From the NCBI GenBank assembly GCA_020060625.1, contig JAGUZU010000057.1, positions 1 to 64,000 on the forward strand: a stretch of DNA of 64,000 bases, given 5' to 3'. Positions 45,451 to 54,721 of this stretch are shown piece after piece. A program made the position numbers and the translations under genes. Numbering within the stretch: the first letter of the stretch is position 1; each line of letters starts with the position of its first letter. The notes below the pieces were generated by a model, which ran no database searches, was not told the origin of the DNA, and worked only from the letters and a program-made list of their open reading frames with translations. Source of the stretch: Anaerolineales bacterium (GTDB lineage Bacteria > Chloroflexota > Anaerolineae > Anaerolineales > Villigracilaceae).

Positions 45451-47292
45451 ATGAAACGAATCTTGACGCTTGTCCTGGCGGTGATCCTCGCCGCATGTTC
45501 GTCCCCCGTCTCCTATTTCGACTTAACGCCTCCCCCCTTCGACCTCGGGCTTGATTCGACATCCGAGCAGATTCAACGCTCGATGCTGGAGAGCGCGGCG
45601 CGTTGGTCCACCCTGCAAATGAGCGGCACGGTCGCATGGTATCTGCCGGACGGTTCGACGCAGGTTTTTCAGGAAAACGTCTGGCTCGACCCGCTCAACA
45701 ACCGTTACCGGGTCGAATTGACTGGCGTGGAAAACAGCGCGGACAAATTCCTGAAATTCAGCGACGGCTCCACGATTTATAACGTCAATCTGAATTCGGG
45801 GCAGGTTGAAAGTTATGCCTATCCCGATTTTGCCCGCGTCGGTCAATACATCCCGCCCATCGTTGAAGGGACTGCCCATCCCAACCCGATCTGGGGGCAG
45901 ATCGGCTCGCCGCTTTCTCAATTGGCTTTCTCATCCGACTACGCCCAGAATGTGGGAGTCTTTACGCCCATTACGGTGGAATCCATTGCCGGGCGCGAAG
46001 CGCTGATCGTCGAATGGAAGTTCAGCGAAAACAGCGCGCCTTCATGGAAGATGTGGCTCGATACGCAAACAGCCGTCATTTTGAAATTGCAGGAATTCGG
46101 CAAGGATGGGAGCGGCAGGCTCGAAGGGGAACGGGTTGTAGAAAGCATTTCATATCATCAGGCTATGGAGAAAATTCTCTTTACCTTGCCGGCTGATTTG
46201 CCGCAGGCTGCGAGTCCGACTGAGGTTGGGTCAATGCCGCTGGTAACAGAATCAAGCTCAACGTCCGAAGAGGAGGCGGGCGAGTTGTATTTCTTCCTCC
46301 AGCCGCGCGGACAGGGCGGCTCCATTCAATTGGTAAAGGTTTCCGGTCTTTGCGTCACAGACCCCGCGAATTGCCCGGCGTTGGAAAAGATCGAAGTCCC
46401 GTTCCCGTTCAACTTCACCATCAACGCGCTGGCTTGGTCACCGGATGGAAAGTATGCCGCCTTTTCTTATTCAGATGCCCCAAATGGCTCGCCGACGAAA
46501 TTGTGGCTGTTCGACGCCGATGCCCAATCATGGACTTCGCTCACGCAGTTCCCATACATTGACCCGCCGTTTTGGTCGCCGGATGGCGCATGGATCGCCT
46601 TCCGCACGCAGGATGGACTTGGCAGCGAAGACGTGCATGTCGTCCACCCGGATGGCTCTGAATTGAAAAGCGTTTCCGCTGGCTTGCCCTCCGAAGGACG
46701 ACCCTACATCATGGATGGCTGGTACGCCGAAAACATCATCATGCGTCCGGCTTTGCCCAGCGCAAATGGAGGCGTGCATCTTGTCCGTGCCGAAGATGGG
46801 CAGGCGCGCCCGATGTTCGAAACTACGTTGACCAAGTCGCAGTTTGTCGCTTCACAAGATGCGGGTCTTTTGGCGTATGACGATTTTGACCAAGCCTCAC
46901 AAACCCATTTCCTGAAAGTGATGGAACCCGACGGCGCAAATACTGTGATGGTCGCTCAATTTTCGGGCGGTTCGATCTATCCATTGGTCTGGTCGCCGGA
47001 TGGCAGCCTGCTTGCCTTCAACTATTACAGTAGCCTGACCAGCGGCGAACCAACGGCGGAAGTTTACGTTGCATCCCGCGCTGGCGAAAATCTCTCGCTC
47101 GCATATAAAGGCAGCACGGTTGGGCGTCTGTTGTTCTCGCCCAATGGAAGATATTTGGTGGTGGAGGAAACCACTTCGATCTCCGGCGGTCATTTATTCG
47201 TCGTTGATCTTGCCACGCTGGAACAGAGAATTCTGCAAGCGCCGGGACTGTCCACCGATTACGACTGGTATGCCCCGTCGTGGCGTCCTTGA
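45451..47292 (+). CDS. Lipoprotein with PD40/TolB-type beta-propeller repeats
   Basis: LAACSSPV lipobox; NALAWSPDGKYAAFSY, DPPFWSPDGAWIAFRT, YPLVWSPDGSLLAFNY. Confidence 0.8.
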   Translation: MKRILTLVLAVILAACSSPVSYFDLTPPPFDLGLDSTSEQIQRSMLESAARWSTLQMSGTVAWYLPDGSTQVFQENVWLDPLNNRYRVELTGVENSADKFLKFSDGSTIYNVNLNSGQVESYAYPDFARVGQYIPPIVEGTAHPNPIWGQIGSPLSQLAFSSDYAQNVGVFTPITVESIAGREALIVEWKFSENSAPSWKMWLDTQTAVILKLQEFGKDGSGRLEGERVVESISYHQAMEKILFTLPADLPQAASPTEVGSMPLVTESSSTSEEEAGELYFFLQPRGQGGSIQLVKVSGLCVTDPANCPALEKIEVPFPFNFTINALAWSPDGKYAAFSYSDAPNGSPTKLWLFDADAQSWTSLTQFPYIDPPFWSPDGAWIAFRTQDGLGSEDVHVVHPDGSELKSVSAGLPSEGRPYIMDGWYAENIIMRPALPSANGGVHLVRAEDGQARPMFETTLTKSQFVASQDAGLLAYDDFDQASQTHFLKVMEPDGANTVMVAQFSGGSIYPLVWSPDGSLLAFNYYSSLTSGEPTAEVYVASRAGENLSLAYKGSTVGRLLFSPNGRYLVVEETTSISGGHLFVVDLATLEQRILQAPGLSTDYDWYAPSWRP

Positions 47293-47295
47293 TTT

Positions 47296-48351
47296 TCACA
47301 AAAGATTTTCCGCCACCAACAGTTCCGCGTTATAGATGGATGCGCCCGCCGCGCCGCGGATTGTATTGTGCGAGAGTACGACAAATTTAAGATCGAGGAT
47401 TGGATCGCGCCTCACGCGCCCGATGACCGTCGTCATGCCTTTGCCTGCCATACGGTCGAGTCTCGGCTGGGGGCGATCCGCTTCATCCCGGACCTCGATA
47501 ACTGGTCTGGGCGACGAAGGCAGTTCCCTCGCCGACAGCGGAGCCGCGTACGCGCGCAATGCTTGGATGGCAATATCAGGCTCCACCGACTTATCCAATT
47601 GCACGCTGGCGCACACGGTATGAGCGTCAATCACTGCCACGCGATTCGTGTGGACGCTGAACTGAATATCTGCAAGTTCGATTTTGCCTCCTGAAAACTT
47701 GCCCAGCATTTTGCGCGGCTCCCACTCCACCTTTTCCTCTTCGCCGCCGTTTCCCACGTTGGGAATGACGTTGTCCATGATGTCGAGCGAAGAGACGCCG
47801 GGGTAGCCTGCTCCCGATAATGCCTGCAACGAAGTGGCGAAAACTTTCTTCACACCGAATTCGTTATCCAGCGCCTTGAGCGCAATCGTCAGCCCTGTGC
47901 TGGTGCAATTTGGGTTGGTGACGATACATCCGCTCCAGCCTTTGTTCCTGCGCTGCCGCTCGATGAGTTGAATATGTTCAGCGTTGATTTCCGGCAACAG
48001 CAGCGGCACATCTTCCTCGCGCCGATACGATGACGCATTCGAGCAGACCGCCGCGCCTGCCTTGGCAAATGCAGGCTCGAGTTCGTTGGCGACTTCGGTG
48101 TGCAATGCCGAAAAGACAATTTTCGCCCGCACCGCATCCGGGCTGGCAGGAACGATGACCATATCCCGCGCATATTCGGGCATTGGGGTATCCAATACCC
48201 AACGGGTGGCTCTGGCATAGTTTTGTCCAGCCGAACGGTCGGATGCGGCGAGCGCAACCACGTTGAACCAGGGATGTCTTTCCAGCAGCGAAACAAACCT
48301 TTGACCGACGGAACCTGTCGCACCGAGGATTGCTACGGGGATTTGATTCAT
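47296..48351 (-). CDS. asd: Aspartate-semialdehyde dehydrogenase
   Basis: VAILGATGSVGQRFVSLLERHPWF, GCIVTNPNCTSTGL, LQALSGAGYPG. Confidence 0.95.
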   Translation of the reverse strand: MNQIPVAILGATGSVGQRFVSLLERHPWFNVVALAASDRSAGQNYARATRWVLDTPMPEYARDMVIVPASPDAVRAKIVFSALHTEVANELEPAFAKAGAAVCSNASSYRREEDVPLLLPEINAEHIQLIERQRRNKGWSGCIVTNPNCTSTGLTIALKALDNEFGVKKVFATSLQALSGAGYPGVSSLDIMDNVIPNVGNGGEEEKVEWEPRKMLGKFSGGKIELADIQFSVHTNRVAVIDAHTVCASVQLDKSVEPDIAIQALRAYAAPLSARELPSSPRPVIEVRDEADRPQPRLDRMAGKGMTTVIGRVRRDPILDLKFVVLSHNTIRGAAGASIYNAELLVAENLL

Positions 48352-48381
48352 AATATCTCCTTGGAATGATGTAATGATTTC

Positions 48382-48461
48382 GTTACAGGTTGAAGGTTAG
48401 AAAGTTAAGAACCTGCAACCTTCAACCTTCAACCTTCAACCTTCAACCTGTAACCTTCAAT
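48382..48461. repeat. Inverted-tandem array of TTGAAGGT/AACCTTCA units extending into the aspartokinase 3' end
   Basis: GTTACAGGTTGAAGGTT (48382-48398) perfectly complementary to AACCTTCAACCTGTAAC (48438-48454), with extra AACCTTCA copies. Confidence 0.85.
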
Positions 48462-49874
48462 AATCAACTCATGCAGCGCCTTCACCGCATTCTCCGTATC
48501 CGCCGCATCCACGACGAGGGAGATGGAAACTTCCGAAGAACCCTGCGCAATGGCGAGGACGTTGACGCCGTGATTCCCCAATTGACTAAAAACCCGCCCC
48601 GAAACGCCGGGGGTGTGGCGCATCCCCGCGCCGACGACGGTGATGATGGAAATATCGTCGGTTGCCCAAACGCGGTCAATATCCTGGTCTGTGATCTCGG
48701 CGGCGAACGTCTTTTCCAACGCCGATAGAATGGTCTGTGTCATTTCAGCGGGGACAGCAAAACAAATGGATTGCTCGGAGGATGCCTGTGTAATCAAGGG
48801 AACGCTCGTGCCTGTGGAAGCCACCGCCCCGAACGCGCGCGCCGCCACGCCGGGGACGCCCAGCATCCCGCGCCCTTCGATGGTGATTAATCTTTGCTTG
48901 CGGATGGCGGTCACGGCTTTCACGACCCGCCCATTGACCGGCTTGCCGTTCGATTTTCCATTCGCTGTCAAGCGCGTGCCGGGATGGCTTGGGTTGAACG
49001 TGTTGCAAATGCGCAAGCCAATGCCCGCCTCCAACACGGGGCGGATGGTTTTGGGATGCAGGACTTTCGCGCCATAGTAGGCGAGTTCCGCGATTTCGTT
49101 GTAGTTGATCTCAGGCAGGGTTTGCGCCGAAGGCACAAGGCGCGGATCTGCCGTCATCACGCCGTCCACGTCCGTCCAAATCCACACTTCATCGGCGGGG
49201 AGGACAGAGCCAATGATCGCAGCGGAATAATCGCTCCCGCCGCGACCTAAAGTGGTCACTACGCCTTCGAGCGTTGCGCCGATGAAGCCGGTAGTCACAG
49301 GGACAATGCCCGCATCCAATAACGGGATTAATTTTTCCCTTGTTTTTTCAGTTGTTGTTTTGAAATCGGGATGGGCGTTTTGAAAATGGGAGTTGGTAAC
49401 CACGAACTCTGTTGTCTCGATGTCTTGGGTTTTTATCCCGGCGTCGCTGGCGGCTGCTGCGAGCAGGTGTATGCACATGCGTTCGCCGAGGGAAGCCACC
49501 GCGTCCATTGCGCGCGGGCTGGCTTCGCCAAGAACGGTAATCGCTTTGCACAAATTCACGAGCGAGAGGATTAGAGCGTTGATTTCCTGTTTTGTTTTTT
49601 CGCGCAGGTTTTCATTCTTAATTAGCGAGTCCGCAGCGGAGAAGTGCCGCGCTCTCAGCGCGGATTCGGTTTGGGTCAACGAATCAATTTTCCCGTGCGA
49701 AGCGGAGGCGGCGGAGTCCAACAGCAGGTCGGTCACGCCGGACATGGCGGAGGTCACGACGACGACGCGACCCCAATCCTTTTTTGAATCGCGGATGATC
49801 TGTGCGGCGATCTTCAACGCATCCGCCGACCCGACGGATGTTCCCCCGAATTTCATGACCAATGTTTTTTGCAT
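48429..49874 (-). CDS. Aspartate kinase
   Basis: TLVMKFGGTSVGSADAL, VTTLGRGGSDYSAAIIGSVLPADEVWIWTDVDGVMTADPR, C-terminal ACT-type region; SD aaggag, start 49874. Confidence 0.95.
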   Translation of the reverse strand: MQKTLVMKFGGTSVGSADALKIAAQIIRDSKKDWGRVVVVTSAMSGVTDLLLDSAASASHGKIDSLTQTESALRARHFSAADSLIKNENLREKTKQEINALILSLVNLCKAITVLGEASPRAMDAVASLGERMCIHLLAAAASDAGIKTQDIETTEFVVTNSHFQNAHPDFKTTTEKTREKLIPLLDAGIVPVTTGFIGATLEGVVTTLGRGGSDYSAAIIGSVLPADEVWIWTDVDGVMTADPRLVPSAQTLPEINYNEIAELAYYGAKVLHPKTIRPVLEAGIGLRICNTFNPSHPGTRLTANGKSNGKPVNGRVVKAVTAIRKQRLITIEGRGMLGVPGVAARAFGAVASTGTSVPLITQASSEQSICFAVPAEMTQTILSALEKTFAAEITDQDIDRVWATDDISIITVVGAGMRHTPGVSGRVFSQLGNHGVNVLAIAQGSSEVSISLVVDAADTENAVKALHELIIEGYRLKVEG

Positions 49875-49888
49875 AAGGTTCTCCTTGT

Positions 49889-49919
49889 GAGTAAGTCGGA
49901 TTGCCAATCCGACTTACTC
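49889..49919. repeat. Perfect hairpin adjacent to the aspartokinase SD
   Basis: GAGTAAGTCGGATTG-C-CAATCCGACTTACTC, 15-bp arms. Confidence 0.85.
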
Positions 49920-49925
49920 GATAAC

Positions 49926-49954
49926 AAAAACGCCCCACGTTTCCGTGAGGCGTT
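49926..49954 (-). terminator. Attenuator terminator upstream of aspartokinase
   Basis: Minus strand AACGCCTCACG-GAAA-CGTGGGGCGTT followed by a T-rich tract. Confidence 0.9.
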
Positions 49955-49980
49955 GTGTGTTTTGATCAACCTGGATTCGG

Positions 49981-50064
49981 TTACTTCATCCCATGCACAA
50001 ATGCCTCACGGCGGGGACCGGAGGTATTCATAGTCATGGTGGTGGCGAAGTGGACCGATTTCAT
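49981..50064 (-). CDS. Thr/Met-rich leader peptide MKSVHFATTMTMNTSGPRREAFVHGMK
   Basis: 27-codon ORF between a strong promoter and a terminator; TTMTMNT codon run; downstream codons contain the antiterminator arm. Confidence 0.8.
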   Translation of the reverse strand: MKSVHFATTMTMNTSGPRREAFVHGMK

Positions 50065-50074
50065 GTTGGGCGGT

Positions 50075-50103
50075 ATTCTATGAGAAGGTGATGGATGTGT
50101 CAA
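50075..50103 (-). promoter_or_regulatory. Predicted sigma70-type promoter for aspartokinase leader
   Basis: Minus strand TTGACA (50103-50098), 17-bp spacer, TAGAAT (50080-50075). Confidence 0.85.
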
Positions 50104-50182
50104 GTGGTTTTGATCGGCGGGGGTACAGGTTTCCCACCATGTTATCAATTGGTTAAGATGCGCCGAATTCGACAAACTCCCC

Positions 50183-50210
50183 TTGACGGATTTCTGATTC
50201 TGCCTATAAT
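50183..50210 (+). promoter_or_regulatory. Predicted sigma70-type promoter for ilv-leu operon
   Basis: TTGACG (50183-50188), 16-bp spacer, TATAAT (50205-50210). Confidence 0.85.
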
Positions 50211-50232
50211 CGGGCGAAATACCCACAGCCCA

Positions 50233-50334
50233 ATGAGCAGCATTTTCTCCCTCTCCCTTATTATTGTCGTCCTTGCGGTCCTTATTATTAAGGATCTATT
50301 TTCGGTTAGGATGGCAACGGTGAGAGTGAAGTAA
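50233..50334 (+). CDS. Branched-chain leader peptide MSSIFSLSLIIVVLAVLIIKDLFSVRMATVRVK
   Basis: 33-codon ORF; LSLIIVVLAVLII has 11 of 13 Ile/Leu/Val; followed by terminator and ilvD. Confidence 0.88.
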   Translation: MSSIFSLSLIIVVLAVLIIKDLFSVRMATVRVK

Positions 50335-50357
50335 AAAAGACACACCTGCGCAAGCGC

Positions 50358-50390
50358 AAAGAGCCGCCCTAACCACGGGCGGCTCTTTTT
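50358..50390 (+). terminator. Attenuator terminator upstream of ilvD
   Basis: AAAGAGCCGCCC-TAACCAC-GGGCGGCTCTTT plus T run. Confidence 0.92.
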
Positions 50391-50394
50391 ATTT

Positions 50395-50430
50395 CCCTCA
50401 CCCCCGCCCCCTCTCCCAGAGGGAGAGGGG
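50395..50430. repeat. CCCTCTCCC palindromic dispersed repeat
   Basis: CCCTCACCCCCGCCCCCTCTCCCAGAGGGAGAGGGG between attenuator and ilvD. Confidence 0.8.
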
Positions 50431-50447
50431 AGTACCAAAGGAGCCGT

Positions 50448-52115
50448 ATGCGATCAGATACAGTCAAAAAAGGGTACGAAAAAGCGCCGCACCGCGCATT
50501 GTTGCGCGCCACCGGTTTGAAGGACGAGGATTTTAACAAGCCGTTCGTTGCCATTGTCAACTCGTATGTGGACGTTGTGCCGGGTCACGTTCATTTGCAG
50601 GAGTTCGGCAAACTGGTGAAGGATGCCGTCCGCGCGGCAGGCGGGGTGCCGTTCGAGTTCAACACCATCGGCGTGGACGACGGCGTGGCGATGGGTCATG
50701 CGGGGATGAAGTACTCGCTTCCTTCGCGGGAGTTGATTGCGGATTGCGTCGAGACCATGATCGAAGCGCATCGTTTTGACGCGATGGTCTGCATCCCCAA
50801 CTGCGACAAGATCGTGCCGGGCATGCTGCTTGCCGCGATGCGGGTCAATGTGCCGACCATCTTCGTTTCCGGCGGACCGATGGCGGCGGGGATGACGCCC
50901 GAGGGCGAAACGATTGATTTGATTTCCGTGTTTGAGGGGGTTGGCGCGTATTCCGCCGGGAAAATTGACGAAAACCGCCTCACCCTGCTGGAGAAGTTTG
51001 CCTGCCCATCCTGCGGCTCTTGCTCCGGGATGTTTACCGCCAACTCTATGAACTGCCTCATGGAAGTGTTGGGATTGGCATTGCCTTATAACGGTTCCGC
51101 GTTGGCGAAGACACCCGAACGGGAAGCGTTGGCGAAGCAGGCGGCGGCTCAGATCATGACCTTGATCGAGCGCGACATCAAGCCCAGAGACATCGTCACC
51201 GCCGAAGCCATTGACGACGCCTTTGCGCTGGATATGGCGATGGGCGGCTCGACGAACACGGTGCTGCACACGCTGGCATTGGCGAACGAGGCGGGCGTGG
51301 ATTATCCGTTGGAGCGAATTAATTCTGTTGCAGATAAAGTGCCGCATATTTGCAAAGTATCGCCAGCCGGCAAGTGGCACATGGAGGATGTGCATCGCGC
51401 GGGCGGAATCCCGGCGATATTGAACGAAGTGCAGCGGGGGACGGGGATGCTGCATTTTGAAAGGTTAACAGTAACTGGTAAATCATTGGGGGAATCGATT
51501 CAAGGTTTGGAAATCAAAGATGATGAAGTCATTCGACGTTATGACAACGCGCATTCCAAGCGCGGAGGGTTGTCCGTTTTGTTTGGCAACCTCGCGCCGA
51601 ATGGCGCGGTGGTGAAAGTGGGCGGCGTGAGCGAAGCAATGATGAAGTTCGAGGGTCCGGCAGTCATTTTTGAATCGCAGGATGAGGCGATGGCGGGAAT
51701 CTTGGCGGGCAAGGTCAAGGCGGGGGATTGCGTCGTCGTGCGTTACGAAGGTCCGAAGGGCGGACCGGGTATGCAGGAAATGCTTTCGCCGACATCCGCC
51801 ATCATGGGGCAGGGACTGGGCGACAAGGTTGCGCTCATCACGGACGGTCGCTTTAGCGGCGGGACGCGCGGCGCGTGTATCGGTCACGTTTCGCCGGAGG
51901 CGGCGGCGCGGGGTCCGATTGCGGCGTTGAAGGCTGGGGATGTGATCCAGATTGATTTGGCGGCGCGCAGGCTAAACGTTAAGTTGAGCGAGGCGGAGAT
52001 TCAGAGTCGGCTGGAGGCGCTGACTCCATTCGAGTCCAAAGTCACATCGAAGTGGCTGCGGCGGTATTCGTATTTTGTCACGAGCGCGGATACGGGAGCG
52101 GTTCTACAAAGTTAA
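50448..52115 (+). CDS. ilvD: Dihydroxy-acid dehydratase
   Basis: [72 protein letters not shown]. Confidence 0.97.
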   Translation: MRSDTVKKGYEKAPHRALLRATGLKDEDFNKPFVAIVNSYVDVVPGHVHLQEFGKLVKDAVRAAGGVPFEFNTIGVDDGVAMGHAGMKYSLPSRELIADCVETMIEAHRFDAMVCIPNCDKIVPGMLLAAMRVNVPTIFVSGGPMAAGMTPEGETIDLISVFEGVGAYSAGKIDENRLTLLEKFACPSCGSCSGMFTANSMNCLMEVLGLALPYNGSALAKTPEREALAKQAAAQIMTLIERDIKPRDIVTAEAIDDAFALDMAMGGSTNTVLHTLALANEAGVDYPLERINSVADKVPHICKVSPAGKWHMEDVHRAGGIPAILNEVQRGTGMLHFERLTVTGKSLGESIQGLEIKDDEVIRRYDNAHSKRGGLSVLFGNLAPNGAVVKVGGVSEAMMKFEGPAVIFESQDEAMAGILAGKVKAGDCVVVRYEGPKGGPGMQEMLSPTSAIMGQGLGDKVALITDGRFSGGTRGACIGHVSPEAAARGPIAALKAGDVIQIDLAARRLNVKLSEAEIQSRLEALTPFESKVTSKWLRRYSYFVTSADTGAVLQS

Positions 52116-52214
52116 TGTCGTTGCGAGGAGGAGCGACGCGACGACGAAGCAACCTCCAGGGAACGAGGAGATTGTGGCGCAAGGCGCCAAGCAAGAGCGC
52201 CCTCGCAATGACAT
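52115..52214. repeat. MITE-like palindrome between ilvD and ilvB
   Basis: ATGTCGTTGCGAGGAG...CGCCCTCGCAATGACAT. Confidence 0.85.
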
Positions 52215-52226
52215 AGAGGAGATGAT

Positions 52227-53912
52227 ATGAAAAAAACAGGCGCTGAAATTTTATGGGAATGCCTGATGCGCGAAGGCGTGGAGGTGGTCTTCGGGTATCC
52301 GGGCGGGGCGAATATGCCGATCTATGACGCGATGTTGAGTTACCCCGTGCATCACGTGCTGGTGCGGCACGAGCAGGGCGCGGCGCACATGGCGGACGGG
52401 TATGCGCGCGCTTCGGGAAAAGTCGGCGTTGCGATGGCGACCTCGGGACCCGGCGCGACAAATTTGGTGACGGGCATTGCGACGGCGATGATGGATTCGG
52501 TCCCCGTCGTGTTCATCACGGGGCAGGTTGCGGCGCATTTGATCGGCGGCGATGCGTTTCAGGAAACGGACGTGACAGGGATTACCCTGCCGATCACAAA
52601 ACATAATTATCTCGTAACGCGGGCGGATGAAATTGCGGAAACGATCCGCGAGGCGTTTTACATCGCGCGCAGCGGGAGACCCGGTCCCGTACTGGTGGAC
52701 ATTTGCAAGAATGCGCAGGTGGAGTCTTGCGAGTTTGTGTATCCCGAAGAGGTGAAACTGCCCGGCTACCAGCCCGTTGACCATGCGCCGAAGAACCTGC
52801 TTGACGAAGCGGTGAAGTTGATCGAGAAGGCGCAGAAGCCAGTCATCCTGTGCGGACATGGGGTTTTGATGTCGAAGGCGGAAGAGGCGTTGATGCAGTT
52901 TGCGGTGAAGACGCAAACGCCGGTTGCCAGCACCTTACTGGGACTCGGCGCGTTTCCCGCTTCGCATGAGTTGAGTCTTGGCATGATGGGCATGCACGGC
53001 GAAGTGCATACGAACCTGGCGATTCAAAATTCAGACCTGATTCTTGCTTTTGGGATGCGCTTCGATGACCGCGTGACTGGCACGTTGAAAACCTACGCGC
53101 CGCGGGCGAAGAAAATTCACATCGAGATTGACCCATCCGAAATCCACAAGAACGTGGCGGTGGATGTGCCGCTGGTCGGCGATTTGAACACCGTGCTGAC
53201 CGACTTGATCCCGATGGTGGACGAATACGATCACGAGGAGTGGAAGAAGGAAATCAACGGCTGGAAAACCGAAGCCGACGTGCGTTCCATCATGAATTGG
53301 GAAGAAGATGGCAAATTGTATGTGGCGCATTTAATCGCCGATATTTGGAAGGCGACGGGCGGCGGCGCGATTGTCACCACCGACGTGGGACAGCACCAGA
53401 TGTGGACGGCGCAATATTATCAACTGGATAAACCGAACCGCTGGCTGTCTTCGGGCGGCGCGGGGACGATGGGCTTTGGTCTCCCCTCGGCAATCGGCGC
53501 GTGGTTCGCCGCGAAAGACCAGGAAATTTGGGCAATCGCGGGCGATGGCGGATTCCAAATGACCGCCGCAGAATTGACCACCGCCGTACAAGAGGGCGCC
53601 AACGTGAAGGTTGCCATCATGAATAACAACTTCCTCGGCATGGTGCGCCAGTGGCAGGAGTTCTTCTTCGAGAAGCGATATTCCGCCGTGAACATGCTCA
53701 CGCCTGATTTTGTGAAACTTGCCGAGGCGCACGGAGTCCCTGCCAGGCGGGTGACCAAACGCGAAGAAGTGGACGCAGCCATTCAATGGGCGCGCAATAC
53801 AAAAGGACCCGTCGTGCTGGAGTTCAAGGTCGAGCGCGAGGATGGGGTGTACCCGATGGTTCCCGCGGGCGCGGCGTTGGACCAGATGATGCAGAGACCT
53901 GTGAAAGCATAA
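52227..53912 (+). CDS. ilvB: Acetolactate synthase large subunit
   Basis: [78 protein letters not shown]. Confidence 0.97.
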   Translation: MKKTGAEILWECLMREGVEVVFGYPGGANMPIYDAMLSYPVHHVLVRHEQGAAHMADGYARASGKVGVAMATSGPGATNLVTGIATAMMDSVPVVFITGQVAAHLIGGDAFQETDVTGITLPITKHNYLVTRADEIAETIREAFYIARSGRPGPVLVDICKNAQVESCEFVYPEEVKLPGYQPVDHAPKNLLDEAVKLIEKAQKPVILCGHGVLMSKAEEALMQFAVKTQTPVASTLLGLGAFPASHELSLGMMGMHGEVHTNLAIQNSDLILAFGMRFDDRVTGTLKTYAPRAKKIHIEIDPSEIHKNVAVDVPLVGDLNTVLTDLIPMVDEYDHEEWKKEINGWKTEADVRSIMNWEEDGKLYVAHLIADIWKATGGGAIVTTDVGQHQMWTAQYYQLDKPNRWLSSGGAGTMGFGLPSAIGAWFAAKDQEIWAIAGDGGFQMTAAELTTAVQEGANVKVAIMNNNFLGMVRQWQEFFFEKRYSAVNMLTPDFVKLAEAHGVPARRVTKREEVDAAIQWARNTKGPVVLEFKVEREDGVYPMVPAGAALDQMMQRPVKA

Positions 53913-54031
53913 TGTCATTGCGAGGGCGCTCTTGCTCTTCGCCCGAAGCAATCTCATGGTAACAGGAGGTTGCTTCCCTTCGACAGGCTCAGGGCAGGCT
54001 GTCGGGAAGAACACCCTCCTCGCAACGACAT
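53912..54031. repeat. MITE-like palindrome between ilvB and ilvN
   Basis: ATGTCATTGCGAGGGCG...CACCCTCCTCGCAACGACAT. Confidence 0.85.
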
Positions 54032-54043
54032 AAAGGAGCAAAC

Positions 54044-54604
54044 ATGAATTACACATTCATCGCATTAGTGGAAAACAAACCCGGCGTGTTGAACCGGGTG
54101 GCTTCGTTGTTCCGGCGGCGCAATTTCAACATCGAATCGCTGGCGGTCGGGCGGACGGAACATCCCGAAGTCTCGCGCATGACGGTCGTGGTGGATTGTC
54201 CCAACGGCGAGATGGACGCGCACAAGATCGAGGCGAATCTCTACAAACTGGTCAACGTGATTGACGTGCAGGACGTGACGCATCAACCTTCGGTGACCCG
54301 CGACCTGGCTCTGATCAAGGTAAAGGTCGGTCCCGACAAACGCGCCGAGGTCAACGGGCTGGCGGATATCTTCCGCGCCCGCATCGTGGATGTGGCGGCG
54401 GATTCGGTCATCGTGGAGATCACCGGCACGGAGGACAAGATCGAAGGCATGATCGAGTTGCTGCGCCCGCTGGGGATCGTGGAGATGGTGCGCACGGGGC
54501 AGGTCTCGATGACGCGCGGAGTCAACGACGGTGTGCGGCGCGTCCCCGGCGTGAACGGGAGCCGCTATGACGATGTGACTGAATTGGTGGCGATGACGCC
54601 GTAG
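54044..54604 (+). CDS. ilvN: Acetolactate synthase small subunit
   Basis: FIALVENKPGVLNRVASLFRRRNFNIESLAVGRTEHPEVSRMTVVV ACT domain. Confidence 0.96.
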   Translation: MNYTFIALVENKPGVLNRVASLFRRRNFNIESLAVGRTEHPEVSRMTVVVDCPNGEMDAHKIEANLYKLVNVIDVQDVTHQPSVTRDLALIKVKVGPDKRAEVNGLADIFRARIVDVAADSVIVEITGTEDKIEGMIELLRPLGIVEMVRTGQVSMTRGVNDGVRRVPGVNGSRYDDVTELVAMTP

Positions 54605-54606
54605 AA

Positions 54607-54684
54607 GTAGACAGGTATACAGGTATACAGGTATACAGGCGTACATGTCTACGTGTCTACATGTTTACGTGTTTACATGTCTAC
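54607..54684. repeat. GTATACAGG / RTGTYTAC inverted-tandem array between ilvN and ilvC
   Basis: GTAGACAGGTATACAGGTATACAGGTATACAGG then ATGTCTACGTGTCTACATGTTTACGTGTTTACATGTCTAC. Confidence 0.85.
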
Positions 54685-54721
54685 CCACCCATACATTACA
54701 TAACAGAGGAGAACATAAATC

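Noticed and set aside
48390-48728. 112-aa ORF starting in the AACCTTCA array
   Set aside because: Repeat-derived start and antisense to aspartokinase.
49874-50064. Lysine riboswitch upstream of aspartokinase
   Set aside because: The leader is too short for the lysine riboswitch fold; leader ORF and mutually exclusive hairpins fit attenuation better.
50454-51455. 333-aa minus-strand ORF antisense to ilvD
   Set aside because: Shadow ORF of a highly conserved enzyme gene.
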